Shown piece by piece: positions 36,193 to 45,129 of a stretch of DNA of 64,000 nt. A program made the position numbers and the translations under genes. The stretch's first letter is position 1. Every line of letters starts with the position of its first letter. The notes below the pieces were generated by a model. The model saw only the letters and a list, made by a program, of their open reading frames with translations, was not told the origin of the DNA and searched no databases. This DNA comes from Pseudomonadota bacterium (GTDB taxonomy: Bacteria; Pseudomonadota; Gammaproteobacteria; Xanthomonadales; Xanthomonadaceae): positions 62,001 to 126,000 of the forward strand of contig JAEWJB010000188.1 in NCBI GenBank assembly GCA_023386795.1, written 5' to 3'.

Positions 36193-37353
36193 ATGTCCAT
36201 GACCCTGTCCTTCCGCCCGACCCTGCTGGCCATGGCCTTGGCCACCGCTGCCCTGCCCGCCTTCGCCGCCGCCCCGCCTGCCACGTTGAAGGACGCCTAC
36301 CGCGACGATTTTCTTGTCGGAGTGGCGGTCAACGATGCCATCGTCAGCGGCCGCGACCTGCGCTCGCAACAATTGGTGATCGCGCAATTCGACACCATCA
36401 CCGCCGAGAACGAACTCAAGCCGGAGAACGTGCATCCGCGCCCCGGCGTCTATGACTTCAGCAAGGGGGACGCCTTCGTCCGCTTCGGGCAGGCACATGG
36501 CATGTTCCTGGTGGGCCACAACCTGCTATGGCATATCCAGACGCCGGCGTGGATGTTCACCGATGCACAGGGCCGCCCGAACACCGCCGATGCCCAATTG
36601 GCAGTGCTGAAGGACCACATCCAGCACGTCGCCGGACATTTCGCCGGCCGCCTGCAGGCGTGGGACGTCGCCAACGAGGTCATCGACGAGGACGGCAGCT
36701 ACCGCCAGAGCCCATGGCTGAAGAACGTGGGCGATGGCGACCGCCTGCTGCGCGAGGCCTATCGTTACGCCGCCGAGGCGGCCCCGGATACCGAGCTGTA
36801 CTACAACGACTTCAATACCGAGAAGCCCGCCAAGCGCGAAGGCATCGTGCGTCTGGTGAAGATGCTGCAGGCCAGTGGCGTGCGCGTGGATGGCGTGGGC
36901 ATGCAGGGGCACTGGGGCCTGGACAGCCCGTCGATCGCCGAGATCGAGACGAGCATCGATACCTTCGCGGCGCTGGGGGTCAAGGTGATGATCACCGAAC
37001 TGGACATCGACGTGCTGCCGCAGCCTCCGCGCACCGACGGCATGCCCGCCGACCAGCGCCTCGAACTGCCGGCCGACCCGGCCGCGCGGCGCCAGCTCGA
37101 TCCGTGGCCGGACGGCCTGCCAGCGGACATGCAGCAGCGCCTGGCCCAGCGCTATGCGGAGCTGTTCGCGCTGTTCAAGCGCAAGCGCGATGTCATCGCG
37201 CGCGTCACCTTCTGGAACGTGCACGATGGCGGCTCGTGGAAGAACGACTATCCCGTGCGCGGTCGTCACAACTACCCGCTGCTGTTCGACCGCGAACGTC
37301 AGCCCAAGCCGGCATTCGATGCGGTGCTGCGCGCCGCGTCGGGTTCGCCCTGA
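36193..37353 (+). CDS. Secreted GH10 endo-1,4-beta-xylanase
   Basis: 386 residues from ATG 36193 with GGAG just upstream. Signal peptide MSMTLSFRPTLLAMALATAALPAFA. The single (beta/alpha)8 domain has the GH10 acid/base Glu162 in WDVANEV and the nucleophile Glu269 in ITELDIDV; TAENELKPENVHP and LVGHNLLWHIQTPAW line the -1/-2 subsites. There is no carbohydrate-binding module, so it acts on soluble xylan or oligosaccharides, probably in the periplasm or outside. It cuts internal beta-1,4-xylosidic bonds and feeds the GH43/GH67/GH3 enzymes. It is transcribed divergently from the symporter operon, with which it shares the operators. Confidence 0.93.
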   Translation: MSMTLSFRPTLLAMALATAALPAFAAAPPATLKDAYRDDFLVGVAVNDAIVSGRDLRSQQLVIAQFDTITAENELKPENVHPRPGVYDFSKGDAFVRFGQAHGMFLVGHNLLWHIQTPAWMFTDAQGRPNTADAQLAVLKDHIQHVAGHFAGRLQAWDVANEVIDEDGSYRQSPWLKNVGDGDRLLREAYRYAAEAAPDTELYYNDFNTEKPAKREGIVRLVKMLQASGVRVDGVGMQGHWGLDSPSIAEIETSIDTFAALGVKVMITELDIDVLPQPPRTDGMPADQRLELPADPAARRQLDPWPDGLPADMQQRLAQRYAELFALFKRKRDVIARVTFWNVHDGGSWKNDYPVRGRHNYPLLFDRERQPKPAFDAVLRAASGSP

Positions 37354-37420
37354 GGACGTGTATCGGCTACCTGCGGAAGGGGTGACCTAAACTGTCGCCC
37401 CGCTCCTGCCAGTTGCCTCC

Positions 37421-38371
37421 ATGAAGCCCTCCCAGGTTCCCCACGCATTGCGCCCCTGGCTGGGCATCGAGCGCAATACCACCACGCACGCGGAGAAGTG
37501 GATTTCCGGCGCCGGGGCGTTTCTCGGCATCCTGGCCGTCTATGCGGTGATCCATGAGGTATTCCCGCAGGGACTGGCCGGGGCCGGGCCGGCCGGCGCC
37601 ATCATGCTGGCTTCGCTCGGTGCCTCGGCGGTGCTGCTGTTCGCAGTGCCGCACGGCGCGCTCTCACAACCCTGGGCGGTGGCCGGCGGCCACCTGATTT
37701 CCGCGGCGATCGGCGTGAGCTGCCAGAAGCTGTTTCCCGGCCATGCGTGGACGCCCGCGCTGGCCGTGGGTGCCGCCGTGGGCGCGATGCATTACCTGCG
37801 CTGCATCCATCCGCCGGGCGGCGCCACCGCGATGGCGGCAGTAATCGGCGGCGAGGAACTGCACGCGCTGGGTTATCACTACCTGATCGAGCCGGTGGGC
37901 GTGAGCGTGGTGGCCATCCTGCTGGTGGCGGTTGTGTTCAACGCCCCCTTCCCGTGGCGGCGCTATCCGCTGCACCTGCATCGGCGCCGGCAGGCGATGG
38001 TGGATGTGCCGGCCGCGCAGCGTCGTTTCGAACTGACCCAGGAGGATTTCTCCGCCGCGATGGCCGAGCTCAACTCCTATGTCGACGTCCCCGAGGAACA
38101 ACTCACCGAGCTGCTCGAACTGGCCAAGCAGCATGCCGAACGCAGCATCGTCCATCCGCACGGGCTGCTGCCGGGCCACGCCTACAGCAACGGGCGGCTG
38201 GGGCGCGAATGGAGCGTGCGCGAGGTCCTCTCGGTGACGGACACGCGGGAGGTGGTCTATCGCGTCGTGGCCGGCCAGGACGCCGGACAGCAGGGCCGGT
38301 GCGGGGAAACCGCGTTCCGGCAATGGGCGCGCTTCACGGTGCGCCTACACGAAGGTCGCTGGGTGCGCTGA
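37421..38371 (+). CDS. HPP-family integral membrane protein with C-terminal cytoplasmic domain
   Basis: 316 residues. Four hydrophobic segments fill residues ~25-180, with the family-naming motif CIHPPGGATAMAAVIGG and the HGALSQPW segment. After YPLHLHRRRQ comes a ~115-residue soluble tail (QEDFSAAMAELNSYVDVPEE). HPP proteins are putative nitrite or other small-anion transporters; the evidence is thin and the substrate here is unknown. It is about 70 bases downstream of the GH10 gene but with unrelated function, and convergent with a small membrane protein. Confidence 0.8.
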   Translation: MKPSQVPHALRPWLGIERNTTTHAEKWISGAGAFLGILAVYAVIHEVFPQGLAGAGPAGAIMLASLGASAVLLFAVPHGALSQPWAVAGGHLISAAIGVSCQKLFPGHAWTPALAVGAAVGAMHYLRCIHPPGGATAMAAVIGGEELHALGYHYLIEPVGVSVVAILLVAVVFNAPFPWRRYPLHLHRRRQAMVDVPAAQRRFELTQEDFSAAMAELNSYVDVPEEQLTELLELAKQHAERSIVHPHGLLPGHAYSNGRLGREWSVREVLSVTDTREVVYRVVAGQDAGQQGRCGETAFRQWARFTVRLHEGRWVR

Positions 38372-38433
38372 CGGCAAGCGCACCGTCTGCTTCTTCCAAC
38401 TGCCGCCACGACCAGTGACGGCCCGCCGCCCGC

Positions 38434-38658
38434 TCAGCCCGCCGCGGCGGGCGTGCGCGGCTGCCATCCCAGCAGACGCGCCGGCAGGAACAGCAGCGCG
38501 CCGAGGAAGGCGAACAACGCCGAGAAGGTCACGCCCACCAGCCGGAACGGCAGCAGCAACAGCCATACGAACGGCCATGCCACCAGTGCCAGCAGGGCCA
38601 ATGGCCAGCACAACACGAACAGCAGGCACCACGCGACCACGCCGAACAAGGTTTTCAT
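38434..38658 (-). CDS. Small two-helix membrane protein
   Basis: 74 residues from ATG 38658, with AGGAGC 6 bases upstream (CAGGAGCCAGGA ATG). MKTLFGVVAWCLLFVLCWPL and the following LLALVAWPFVWLLLLPFRLV and FLGALLFLPARLL make it almost wholly hydrophobic, with two or three membrane helices. No family recognised; similar short proteins of unknown function are common. The 3' end holds a GCCCGCCGCGGCGGGC palindrome inside the coding sequence. It lies downstream of dps on the same strand (about 150 bases), possibly in one transcript. Confidence 0.6.
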   Translation of the reverse strand: MKTLFGVVAWCLLFVLCWPLALLALVAWPFVWLLLLPFRLVGVTFSALFAFLGALLFLPARLLGWQPRTPAAAG

Positions 38659-38806
38659 TCCTGGCTCCTGTACGGGGGCGAGAACCGCACCCGGCACCGG
38701 CAGCATGGACGCCCTGGCAGCCCGCCTCAACGCGGTTGCGACGAAACGGGGAAATCCCGCCCCCAACCCGGTCCGTCACGGAGCGGACCGGGCGCCAGGA
38801 CGTGGC

Positions 38807-39325
38807 TCAGGCCGGCCGGCGGGTGCTTTCGAACAGGAACCAGGCGCGGCGTTCTGCCTCATCGATCCACACTTCGATCAGGCTTGTGGAGGCGACATCG
38901 CCATAGGTGTCGCACACGCCATGCGCCTCGCGCAGGAACCCGGCCATGCGGCGGTTGTCGTCGGCCAGCTCGGCGAGCATATCCTCCGGCGTGACGTAGT
39001 CGGCGTCGTTGTCGGCCAGCCGCTGCAGGCGCTGGACGTGGCCGATCGACCGCAACGTGGTGCCGCCGACCTTGCGTGCGCGCTCGGCCAGCACGTCGGT
39101 GGTAGCGAAGATCTGGTCGCCCTGCTCGTCCAGCATCAGGTGGTAGTCGCGGAAATGCGGACCGGACAGGTGCCAGTGGAAGTTCTTGGTCTTCAGGTAG
39201 AGCGCGAACATGTCGGCCAGCACGCCGGTGAGGGCGGCGGCGATGTCGCGCGCGGCGTCCTCGCCGAGGTCGTTGCGGACATGCAGCGCGGCGGCGCGGC
39301 GAGCGGCGGTGGATTGCGGGTTCAT
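38807..39325 (-). CDS. dps: Dps-family ferritin-like DNA-binding protein
   Basis: 172 residues from ATG 39325, with AGGAGC upstream. The inter-subunit ferroxidase centre is visible in KTKNFHWHLSGPHFRDYHLM followed by LDEQGDQIF: His, Asp and Glu ligands in the Dps spacing. Dps dodecamers oxidise Fe(II) with H2O2 and store it, sparing DNA. The N-terminal tail (MNPQSTAARRAAALHVRNDL) has a few basic residues that could bind DNA. It is divergent from the sensor kinase at 39563, and an 18-bp motif shared with two other promoters in this locus lies 115 bp upstream of its start. Confidence 0.88.
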   Translation of the reverse strand: MNPQSTAARRAAALHVRNDLGEDAARDIAAALTGVLADMFALYLKTKNFHWHLSGPHFRDYHLMLDEQGDQIFATTDVLAERARKVGGTTLRSIGHVQRLQRLADNDADYVTPEDMLAELADDNRRMAGFLREAHGVCDTYGDVASTSLIEVWIDEAERRAWFLFESTRRPA

Positions 39326-39439
39326 GACCAGGCTCCTGCGGTGGCGGAAGGAAGACCGGAACCGCATGGCGGTCTCCGGCATGGCGCACAACGTAGCCGC
39401 GCACGGAAGCCGGCAACATTGCCGGTTCGTTTCGCGCGC

Positions 39440-39457
39440 TCATACCTTGGTGTGGGG
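39440..39457 (+). promoter_or_regulatory. Shared motif copy 1: TCATAC-CTT-GGTGTGGGG
   Basis: First of three copies of TCATAC-N3-GGTGTGGGG in this locus, in the divergent region between dps (minus) and the sensor kinase (plus). It is 105 bp before the kinase start and 114 bp before the dps start. Relative to dps it has the same orientation as copies 2 and 3 have to their downstream genes. Confidence 0.6.
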
Positions 39458-39562
39458 CTGCGCCCAAGCCCACGGCCGTACCCGCCACCCCCGCCGGGCC
39501 GCGTCTATGATCGGCGGGCCGTCTCCCGCGCCCCTGTCCCGTCGAAACCGGAGCCCCGTCGC

Positions 39563-41527
39563 ATGCCCCCTCCTGTCGCCGCACCACATACGCCCTCCCC
39601 GCAGACCCGCGCCGGACCGGCTGCTGCCCCGCCCCGCAAGCGCCTGCAGCATGGCGCGCTGCGCCTGGGGGCCGCCCTGCTGGTGGGGGCGATCTTCCTG
39701 GTCGACGCGCTGACCACGCTGGAAGGCGCGGTGGCGGTGCTCTACGTGGTGGCCGTCATGCTGGTCGCGCGCACGGCGCGCCGGGGCGACATCCTGGCCG
39801 TGGCCGCGGCGGGCATCGTGCTCACGGTCTACGCCTATCTGGATACCCATGGCCTGCGCCACCTCGGCGCGCAGACCTTTCGCGCGGCGGTGAGTCTGGC
39901 GGCCATCGCGATCAGCGCCGCGCTGGCGCTGGAGAACCAACGCGCGGTGCAGTCGCTGGCCTCGCAGGCCATGCTGCTGGACCTGTCGCACGACATGATC
40001 TTCACCCGCGACCGCGACGGGCGCATCGCGTTCTGGAGCCGCGGCGCGGCGGAGGTCTACGGATTCAGTGCGCAGGAAGCACTGGGCCGCGTCGCCGACG
40101 AACTGCTGCGCACGCGCTACGCACAACCGCGCGCGCTGGCCGACGCGGCGCTGGAAGCCGAAGGCCGCTGGGAAGGCACGCTGCTGCAGACCACGCGCGA
40201 CGGCCGCGAGCTGCACGTGGAAAGCCGCTGGGCGCTGCAACGCGATGCCGCCGGCCGCCCGTGGCGCGTGCTGGAAACCCACACCGACGTCACCGCGCGA
40301 CAGGCCGCCCATGCCCGGCTGGTGCAAAGCGAGCAGCGCTACCGCCGCATGTTCGATGCCACGCGCATCGGCGTGGTGCAGCAGGATTGGCGCGCGCTCC
40401 ACGCCGCGCTGCTCGCGCAAGGGCTCGAAGACCCGACCGCGCTGGCCGCCCATCTCGCGCGGCACCCCGGCTTCGCCGCGCAGGCCCGCGACCTGGTGCG
40501 CATCGAGCGCACCAATCCCGCCTTCGCCACCATCGCCGGTCATACGCAAGCGGCCATGCCCGCCTCGCTCTCCGAACTGCTCGATCCCGCCGACGATACC
40601 TTCGTCGCCTCGCTGCTCGCCTATGCCGGCGGCGAGACGTTCTTCGAAGGCGAGACGGAATTGGTGCGCGCCGACGGCCGGCGCGTCCCCGTGCTGTTCA
40701 CCATCACCTTCCCCACCGCCGAGGACGGCGCCGGCAGCGTACTGGTGTTCGTGGTGGACATCACCGAGCGCCGGCAAGCGCAGGACGCCATGCTCGCCGC
40801 GCAGGCCGAACTGGCACACGCCATGCGCGTGGCGACGCTCGGCGAGCTCACGGCCTCCATCGCCCACGAAGTCAACCAGCCGTTGATGGCGGTGGTGACC
40901 AATGGCGAGGCCGGCATGCGCTGGTTGCGCCGCGATACGCCGGACCTGCACGAAGTGGAGACGGCCATCGCCCGGATCATCGCCGAGGGCCGGCGCGCCG
41001 GCGACATCGTGCGCCGGGTGCGCGATTTCCTCAGCAAGGCGCCGACGCCGCACCAGCCGTTGGCACCGGCGGCGCTGCTCGCCGACGCCGTGGAACTGGT
41101 GCGCCACGAATTCACCCGCGAGGCGGTGGACGTGCACGTCCATGTCGAGGACGACCTGCCCTGGCTGCACGGCGACCGCGTGCAGCTGGAGCAGGTGCTG
41201 GTGAACCTGATGGTCAACGCCAGCCAGGCCTTGGCCGGCTGGCGCGGGCCGCGCATACTGTCCCTTCACGCCGGCCGCGGCGCGGAGGCTACGCTGGTGT
41301 TCCGCGTCGCCGACACCGGACCGGGCATCACCGCCGCCGACCTGCCGCGCCTGTTCGATCCGTTCTACACGACCAAGCCGCACGGCATGGGCATGGGGCT
41401 GGCGATCTGCCGCACCACCGCCCAGGCCCACGGCGGGGAGCTCACGGTGGAGAGCACGCCCGGCCGCGGCACTGTGTTCGAGCTGACCCTGCCCTCCCAC
41501 CTTGACGCCCCGCCCCATGCGCCATAG
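39563..41527 (+). CDS. Membrane sensor histidine kinase, two PAS domains
   Basis: 654 residues from ATG 39563 (MPPPVAAPHTPSPQTRAGPA); the open frame reaches far upstream but is shadow. Residues ~30-125 hold several hydrophobic segments (GALRLGAALLVGAIFLVDAL, LYVVAVMLVART, DILAVAAAGIVLTVYAYL) that form a membrane sensory region. A PAS domain follows (HDMIFTRDRDGRIAFWSRGA), then a second one interrupted by an insert, then HisKA with phospho-acceptor His435 in SIAHEVNQPL, and a HATPase_c domain (LVNLMVNASQAL, DTGPGIT, GMGMGLAI). This HisKA/FixL-type arrangement pairs with the FixJ-like regulator whose gene overlaps its end by 11 bases. Confidence 0.88.
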   Translation: MPPPVAAPHTPSPQTRAGPAAAPPRKRLQHGALRLGAALLVGAIFLVDALTTLEGAVAVLYVVAVMLVARTARRGDILAVAAAGIVLTVYAYLDTHGLRHLGAQTFRAAVSLAAIAISAALALENQRAVQSLASQAMLLDLSHDMIFTRDRDGRIAFWSRGAAEVYGFSAQEALGRVADELLRTRYAQPRALADAALEAEGRWEGTLLQTTRDGRELHVESRWALQRDAAGRPWRVLETHTDVTARQAAHARLVQSEQRYRRMFDATRIGVVQQDWRALHAALLAQGLEDPTALAAHLARHPGFAAQARDLVRIERTNPAFATIAGHTQAAMPASLSELLDPADDTFVASLLAYAGGETFFEGETELVRADGRRVPVLFTITFPTAEDGAGSVLVFVVDITERRQAQDAMLAAQAELAHAMRVATLGELTASIAHEVNQPLMAVVTNGEAGMRWLRRDTPDLHEVETAIARIIAEGRRAGDIVRRVRDFLSKAPTPHQPLAPAALLADAVELVRHEFTREAVDVHVHVEDDLPWLHGDRVQLEQVLVNLMVNASQALAGWRGPRILSLHAGRGAEATLVFRVADTGPGITAADLPRLFDPFYTTKPHGMGMGLAICRTTAQAHGGELTVESTPGRGTVFELTLPSHLDAPPHAP

Positions 41528-42170
41528 CCCGCTTCCGCCGACTTCCTCCGTGCCGCTGGTCGTCATCGTGGACGACGAGGCCGCGGTGCGCGAGGCCCTG
41601 GACAGCCTGTTTCGCTCCATCGGCCTGCAGGCGCGCACCTTCGCCTCGGCAGCCGAGCTGCTGGCCCAGGCGCTGCCCGACGTGCCCGGCTGCATCGTGC
41701 TGGACGTGCGCCTGCCCGGGATCAGCGGCCTGGATTTCCAGGCCCAACTCGTCGCGCAGGGGGTGGCGCTGCCGATCGTGTTCATGACCGGGCACGGCGA
41801 CATCCCGATGTCGGTGCGCGCGATGAAGGCCGGCGCGGTGGATTTCCTCGCCAAGCCCTTCCGCGACCAGGACATGCTCGATGCAGTGAGCGCGGCGATC
41901 GAACGCGACCGCCAGCGTCGTGCACAGGCCGCGAGCCTGGCGCAGGTGCGCGAGCAGTACCAGACGCTGACCCCGCGCGAGCGCGAGGTCATGGCGCACG
42001 TGGTGGCCGGGTTGATGAACAAGCAGGTCGCCGGATTGATCGGCCTGAGCGAGATCACCGTGAAGATCCATCGCGGCAACGTGATGCGCAAGATGGGCGT
42101 GCGTTCGCTGGCCGACCTGGTGCGGCAGGCCGAAGCGCTGGGCATCCAGGGTCCCCACACCTCCGTATGA
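41517..42170 (+). CDS. FixJ-family response regulator (receiver + LuxR HTH)
   Basis: 217 residues from ATG 41517, overlapping the kinase end by 11 bases. The receiver has the acidic pair VIVDDEAAVRE, the phospho-acceptor Asp63 in IVLDVRLPG, the Thr switch in FMTGHGDIP and the Lys in LAKPF, which is the FixJ/NodW signature. The output domain is LTPREREVMAHVVAGLMNKQ followed by LSEITVKIHRGNVMRKMG. It should be phosphorylated by the adjacent kinase and bind DNA; the three 18-bp motifs in this locus are the obvious candidate sites. Copy 2 of the motif forms the last codons and stop of this very gene. Confidence 0.9.
   Translation: MRHSPLPPTSSVPLVVIVDDEAAVREALDSLFRSIGLQARTFASAAELLAQALPDVPGCIVLDVRLPGISGLDFQAQLVAQGVALPIVFMTGHGDIPMSVRAMKAGAVDFLAKPFRDQDMLDAVSAAIERDRQRRAQAASLAQVREQYQTLTPREREVMAHVVAGLMNKQVAGLIGLSEITVKIHRGNVMRKMGVRSLADLVRQAEALGIQGPHTSV
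42153..42170 (-). promoter_or_regulatory. Shared motif copy 2: TCATAC-GGA-GGTGTGGGG (minus strand)
   Basis: Reads CCCCACACC-TCC-GTATGA on the plus strand and includes the TGA stop of the FixJ-like gene. It ends 89 bp upstream of the stand-alone receiver start. Embedding in coding sequence means the last residues (PHTSV) are dictated by the motif. Confidence 0.6.
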
Positions 42171-42259
42171 TGTTCAGGCCGGCGCCCGCATGCCTAAATG
42201 CGTCATCGGGCCGGCTTGACGCACCTTCGTGCGCCGCATGGCGCGAAGGAGTTGTCGGC

Positions 42260-42640
42260 ATGAACCCTCACGCCCGCGCCCGCCTCGTCGCCGTGGTCGA
42301 CGACGACAGCGGCGTACGCGCCTCGTTGTCCAGCCTGCTGCGCGCACTGGGCTACGACACGCTCACCTATGCCTCGGCCGCCGAATTCCTGCAGGCGCTG
42401 CCGGCGCACGCGCCGGGCTGCCTGATCAGCGACATGCGCATGCCCGGCATGGATGGCGAGCAGCTGCAGGCGGCGCTGCAATCGGCCGGTCACGACTTTC
42501 CGGTGATCCTGCTCACCGCGTTTCCCACCGAGGCGATGCGCGCGCGCGTGCTGGCGCGTGGCGCGCTCGCCTTCCTCGTCAAGCCCGTGGAGGCCGACGT
42601 CATCGCCGAATGCGTGGATCGCGCCCTGGCGCCGCGATGA
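42260..42640 (+). CDS. Stand-alone receiver (CheY-like) protein
   Basis: 126 residues from ATG 42260, preceded by GAAGGAG. It is a bare receiver domain: VAVVDDDSGVR acidic pair, phospho-acceptor Asp58 in LISDMRMPGMDG, Thr in LLTAFPTEAM, Lys in LVKPVEAD. No output domain. Such proteins act as phosphate sinks or relays, and next to a HK-FixJ pair this one probably competes for, or buffers, phosphate from the same kinase. The frame is open 5' to 42167, but the upstream codons show no receiver sequence and lack an RBS. It lies 90 bp after copy 2 of the shared motif. Confidence 0.87.
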   Translation: MNPHARARLVAVVDDDSGVRASLSSLLRALGYDTLTYASAAEFLQALPAHAPGCLISDMRMPGMDGEQLQAALQSAGHDFPVILLTAFPTEAMRARVLARGALAFLVKPVEADVIAECVDRALAPR

Positions 42641-42642
42641 CG

Positions 42643-42660
42643 CCCCACACCTTCGTATGA
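42643..42660 (-). promoter_or_regulatory. Shared motif copy 3: TCATAC-GAA-GGTGTGGGG (minus strand)
   Basis: Reads CCCCACACC-TTC-GTATGA on the plus strand, two bases after the receiver stop. It ends 84 bp upstream of the alpha/beta hydrolase start. A GCTACCCCCGTAGC palindrome (42695-42708) lies between it and the gene. Confidence 0.6.
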
Positions 42661-42744
42661 GGCGGCGAACCGAGCGTAGGATTTCGCCGCTCCTGCTACC
42701 CCCGTAGCGTTCGCGTTGTACCCCACCACATGAGGAGTCCCCTG

Positions 42745-43581
42745 ATGAACACTGTCACCACCCGCGATGGCGTCGATATCTTCTTCCAGGACTGGGGTCC
42801 CAAGGACGCCCAGCCCCTGGTGTTCCACCATGGCTGGCCGCTGTCCAGCGATGACTGGGACGCGCAGCTGCTGTTCTTCGTGCGCAAGGGCTTCCGTGTC
42901 ATCGCCCACGACCGCCGCGGTCATGGCCGTTCCTCGCATGTGGCCGATGGCCATGACATGGACCACTACGCCGCCGATGCGGCCGCGGTCATGGAGCACC
43001 TGGACCTGCGCAACGCCGTGCACATCGGCCATTCCACCGGCGGCGGCGAAGTCACCGCCTACGTGGCGCGCTACGGCCAACCCGCCGGCCGCGTGGCCAA
43101 GGCGGTGCTGATCGGGGCGGTGCCGCCGATCATGGTCAAGACGCCCGCCAACCCGGGCGGCCTGCCGATCGAGGTATTCGACGGCCTGCGCGCGCAACTG
43201 GCCGCCAACCGCTCGCAGTTCTATCTCGACCTGCCGACCGGCCCGTTCTACGGCTTCAACCGCGAGGGCGCCAAGGCCATCCCCGGCACGATCCAGAATT
43301 GGTGGCGCCAGGGCATGGCCGGCAATGCCAAGGCCCACTACGAGGGCATCAAGGCATTCTCGGAAACCGACTTCACCGAAGACCTGAAGAAGATCGAGGT
43401 GCCGGTGCTGGTGATGCACGGCGACGACGACCAGATCGTGCCGATCGCCGATGCCGGCGAGCTGTCGTGGAAGCTGGTCAAGCACGGCGAGCTGAAGGTG
43501 TACAAGGGCTTCCCGCACGGCATGTGCACGACCCACGCCGATGTGATCAACGCCGACCTGCTGGAATTCATCCAGCGCTGA
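42745..43581 (+). CDS. Cytoplasmic alpha/beta hydrolase (non-haem chloroperoxidase-like)
   Basis: 278 residues from ATG 42745, preceded by GAGGAG. Same family and very high similarity to the Tat-exported protein at 4497-5483, e.g. [20 protein letters not shown], but with no leader. The nucleophile is Ser97 ([11 protein letters not shown]), the acid in HGDDDQIVP and the base in FPHGM. Cofactor-free haloperoxidases of this type act as perhydrolases/esterases; their physiological substrate is usually unknown. The position, behind a FixJ-like system and copy 3 of the shared motif, suggests it is a target of that system. Confidence 0.88.
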   Translation: MNTVTTRDGVDIFFQDWGPKDAQPLVFHHGWPLSSDDWDAQLLFFVRKGFRVIAHDRRGHGRSSHVADGHDMDHYAADAAAVMEHLDLRNAVHIGHSTGGGEVTAYVARYGQPAGRVAKAVLIGAVPPIMVKTPANPGGLPIEVFDGLRAQLAANRSQFYLDLPTGPFYGFNREGAKAIPGTIQNWWRQGMAGNAKAHYEGIKAFSETDFTEDLKKIEVPVLVMHGDDDQIVPIADAGELSWKLVKHGELKVYKGFPHGMCTTHADVINADLLEFIQR

Positions 43582-43744
43582 GTCGCGCTTCCGGGCGCGG
43601 GCCGCGGGCCCGCGTCCATCGCGTACCCGTTTTGCCGCGCGCTGGCTTTCATCTCGTTCCGATGCGGCGCCGCCGCATCGGCCGAGGCCTGCCGCCCGTG
43701 CGCCGGCGAACGCCACTTCCCCCACCGTCTTTCCTGGAGTTTCC

Positions 43745-44929
43745 ATGGCCATCTCGGCCCCCCTGTCCTCCACCGCGCCGCGCGCGCCGCTGTTCGCCAT
43801 GGCGCTGGCCGCCGGGCTCGCCGTGGCGAACATCTACTACAACCAGCCGATGCTGGGGATCATGGCCGCCAGCCTCGGCGATGCGCGGGTCAGTGCGTGG
43901 ATTCCCGCGCTCACGCAGGCCGGTTACGCGGCCGGGCTGCTGCTGTTGCTGCCGCTGGGCGACATGTTCGAGCGGCGCCGGTTGATCGTGGTGCAATTCG
44001 TCGTGCTGGCCGCGGCGCTGGCGTTGACCGCTGCCGCGCCGGGGCTGGCGATGCTGGCGATCGGCTCGGTGCTGGTGGGCGCCACCGCCACCGTGGCGCA
44101 GCAGATCGTGCCGTTCGCCGCCATCCTGTGCGCGCCGGAAAAGCGCGGCGCGGCGATCGGCACGGTGATGAGCGGCCTGTTGACCGGCATCCTGCTCAGC
44201 CGCACGGCGGCCGGCGCGCTGTCGAGCGCGGTGGGCTGGCGCGCGGTGTTCTGGATCGCCGTGCCGGTGGCGCTGGCCGCCGCCGTGCTGATGGCGCGCA
44301 GCCTGCCCGCGCATGCCCCCGCCCATCGCCTGCGTTACCGCGAACTGCTCGCCTCGCTGTGGCAGCTGTGGCATCGCGAACCGCGCCTGCGCCAGGCGGC
44401 GTTGGTGCAGGCGCTGCTGTTTGCCGCTTTCTCCGCGTTCTGGACCGTGCTCTCGCTGCACCTGGCCGAACCGCCGCTGCACCTGGGTGCCACCGCGGCG
44501 GGCCTGTTCGGCATCGTCGGCGCGGTGGGCGTGGCGATGGCGCCGGTCGCCGGCCGCGTGGCCGACCGCCGCGGCCCGGCGTGGGTGATCCGCCTTGGCG
44601 CGTTGGCCACGCTGGTGTCGTGGATCTTGCTCGGCGCATGGCCGGGCATCGCCGGCCTGGTGGTGGGCGTGATCGCCCTGGACTTCGGCGTGCAGATCGC
44701 ACTGGTCTCGCACCAGCACCTGATCTACGGGCTGCATCCGGAGTTCAAGAGCCGCCTCAACACCCTGTTCATGACCTCGATGTTCGTCGGCGGCGCCGTG
44801 GGCTCATGGGCCTCGGCGGTGGTGTGGCACCGCTTCGGCTGGCACGGCGTGGCCGTGCTCGGCGTGGCGCTGCCCGCGCTCGCGCTGCTGATCACGCTTC
44901 GTCGCGCCGATGCTTCGCGCCCTGCCTGA
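43745..44929 (+). CDS. MFS transporter, DHA1-type (YgaY-like)
   Basis: 394 residues from ATG 43745, with CTGGAG upstream. Twelve hydrophobic segments. TM1 carries the subfamily motif VANIYYNQPMLGIMAASLG, and the TM2-3 loop is LPLGDMFERRRLIVVQ (MFS motif A variant). These proteins are drug or metabolite exporters. The substrate is unknown. It lies 163 bases after the hydrolase on the same strand, with no copy of the shared 18-bp motif in the gap, so it may be read through from the hydrolase or be independent. Confidence 0.82.
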   Translation: MAISAPLSSTAPRAPLFAMALAAGLAVANIYYNQPMLGIMAASLGDARVSAWIPALTQAGYAAGLLLLLPLGDMFERRRLIVVQFVVLAAALALTAAAPGLAMLAIGSVLVGATATVAQQIVPFAAILCAPEKRGAAIGTVMSGLLTGILLSRTAAGALSSAVGWRAVFWIAVPVALAAAVLMARSLPAHAPAHRLRYRELLASLWQLWHREPRLRQAALVQALLFAAFSAFWTVLSLHLAEPPLHLGATAAGLFGIVGAVGVAMAPVAGRVADRRGPAWVIRLGALATLVSWILLGAWPGIAGLVVGVIALDFGVQIALVSHQHLIYGLHPEFKSRLNTLFMTSMFVGGAVGSWASAVVWHRFGWHGVAVLGVALPALALLITLRRADASRPA

Positions 44930-45129
44930 GCCACATGAATGAGCGAAGGCGCTTCGGGTTGACGGCGGCGTGAAGCCCGGGCGCCAGGGTGCGATTACGC
45001 TGGCAGTCGCCTGCCCGACCGCGCATCGCCCCGGCGGCCATCGCCACGGATCACCCACGCGCCGCGCCCGCCATCGCCCGCCGCCGCCCGCTCTCGATCC
45101 GCGCTCCTTTCCCGACCCGAGGATCCCGC

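Noticed and set aside
38437..38452. GCCCGCCGCGGCGGGC palindrome as a terminator.
   Set aside because: It is inside the 3' coding end of the small membrane protein, has no T-run, and encodes an Ala/Pro stretch common in this genome.
44944..44956. CGAAG-GCG-CTTCG hairpin after the MFS gene as a terminator.
   Set aside because: Stem is only 5 bp with no convincing T-run.
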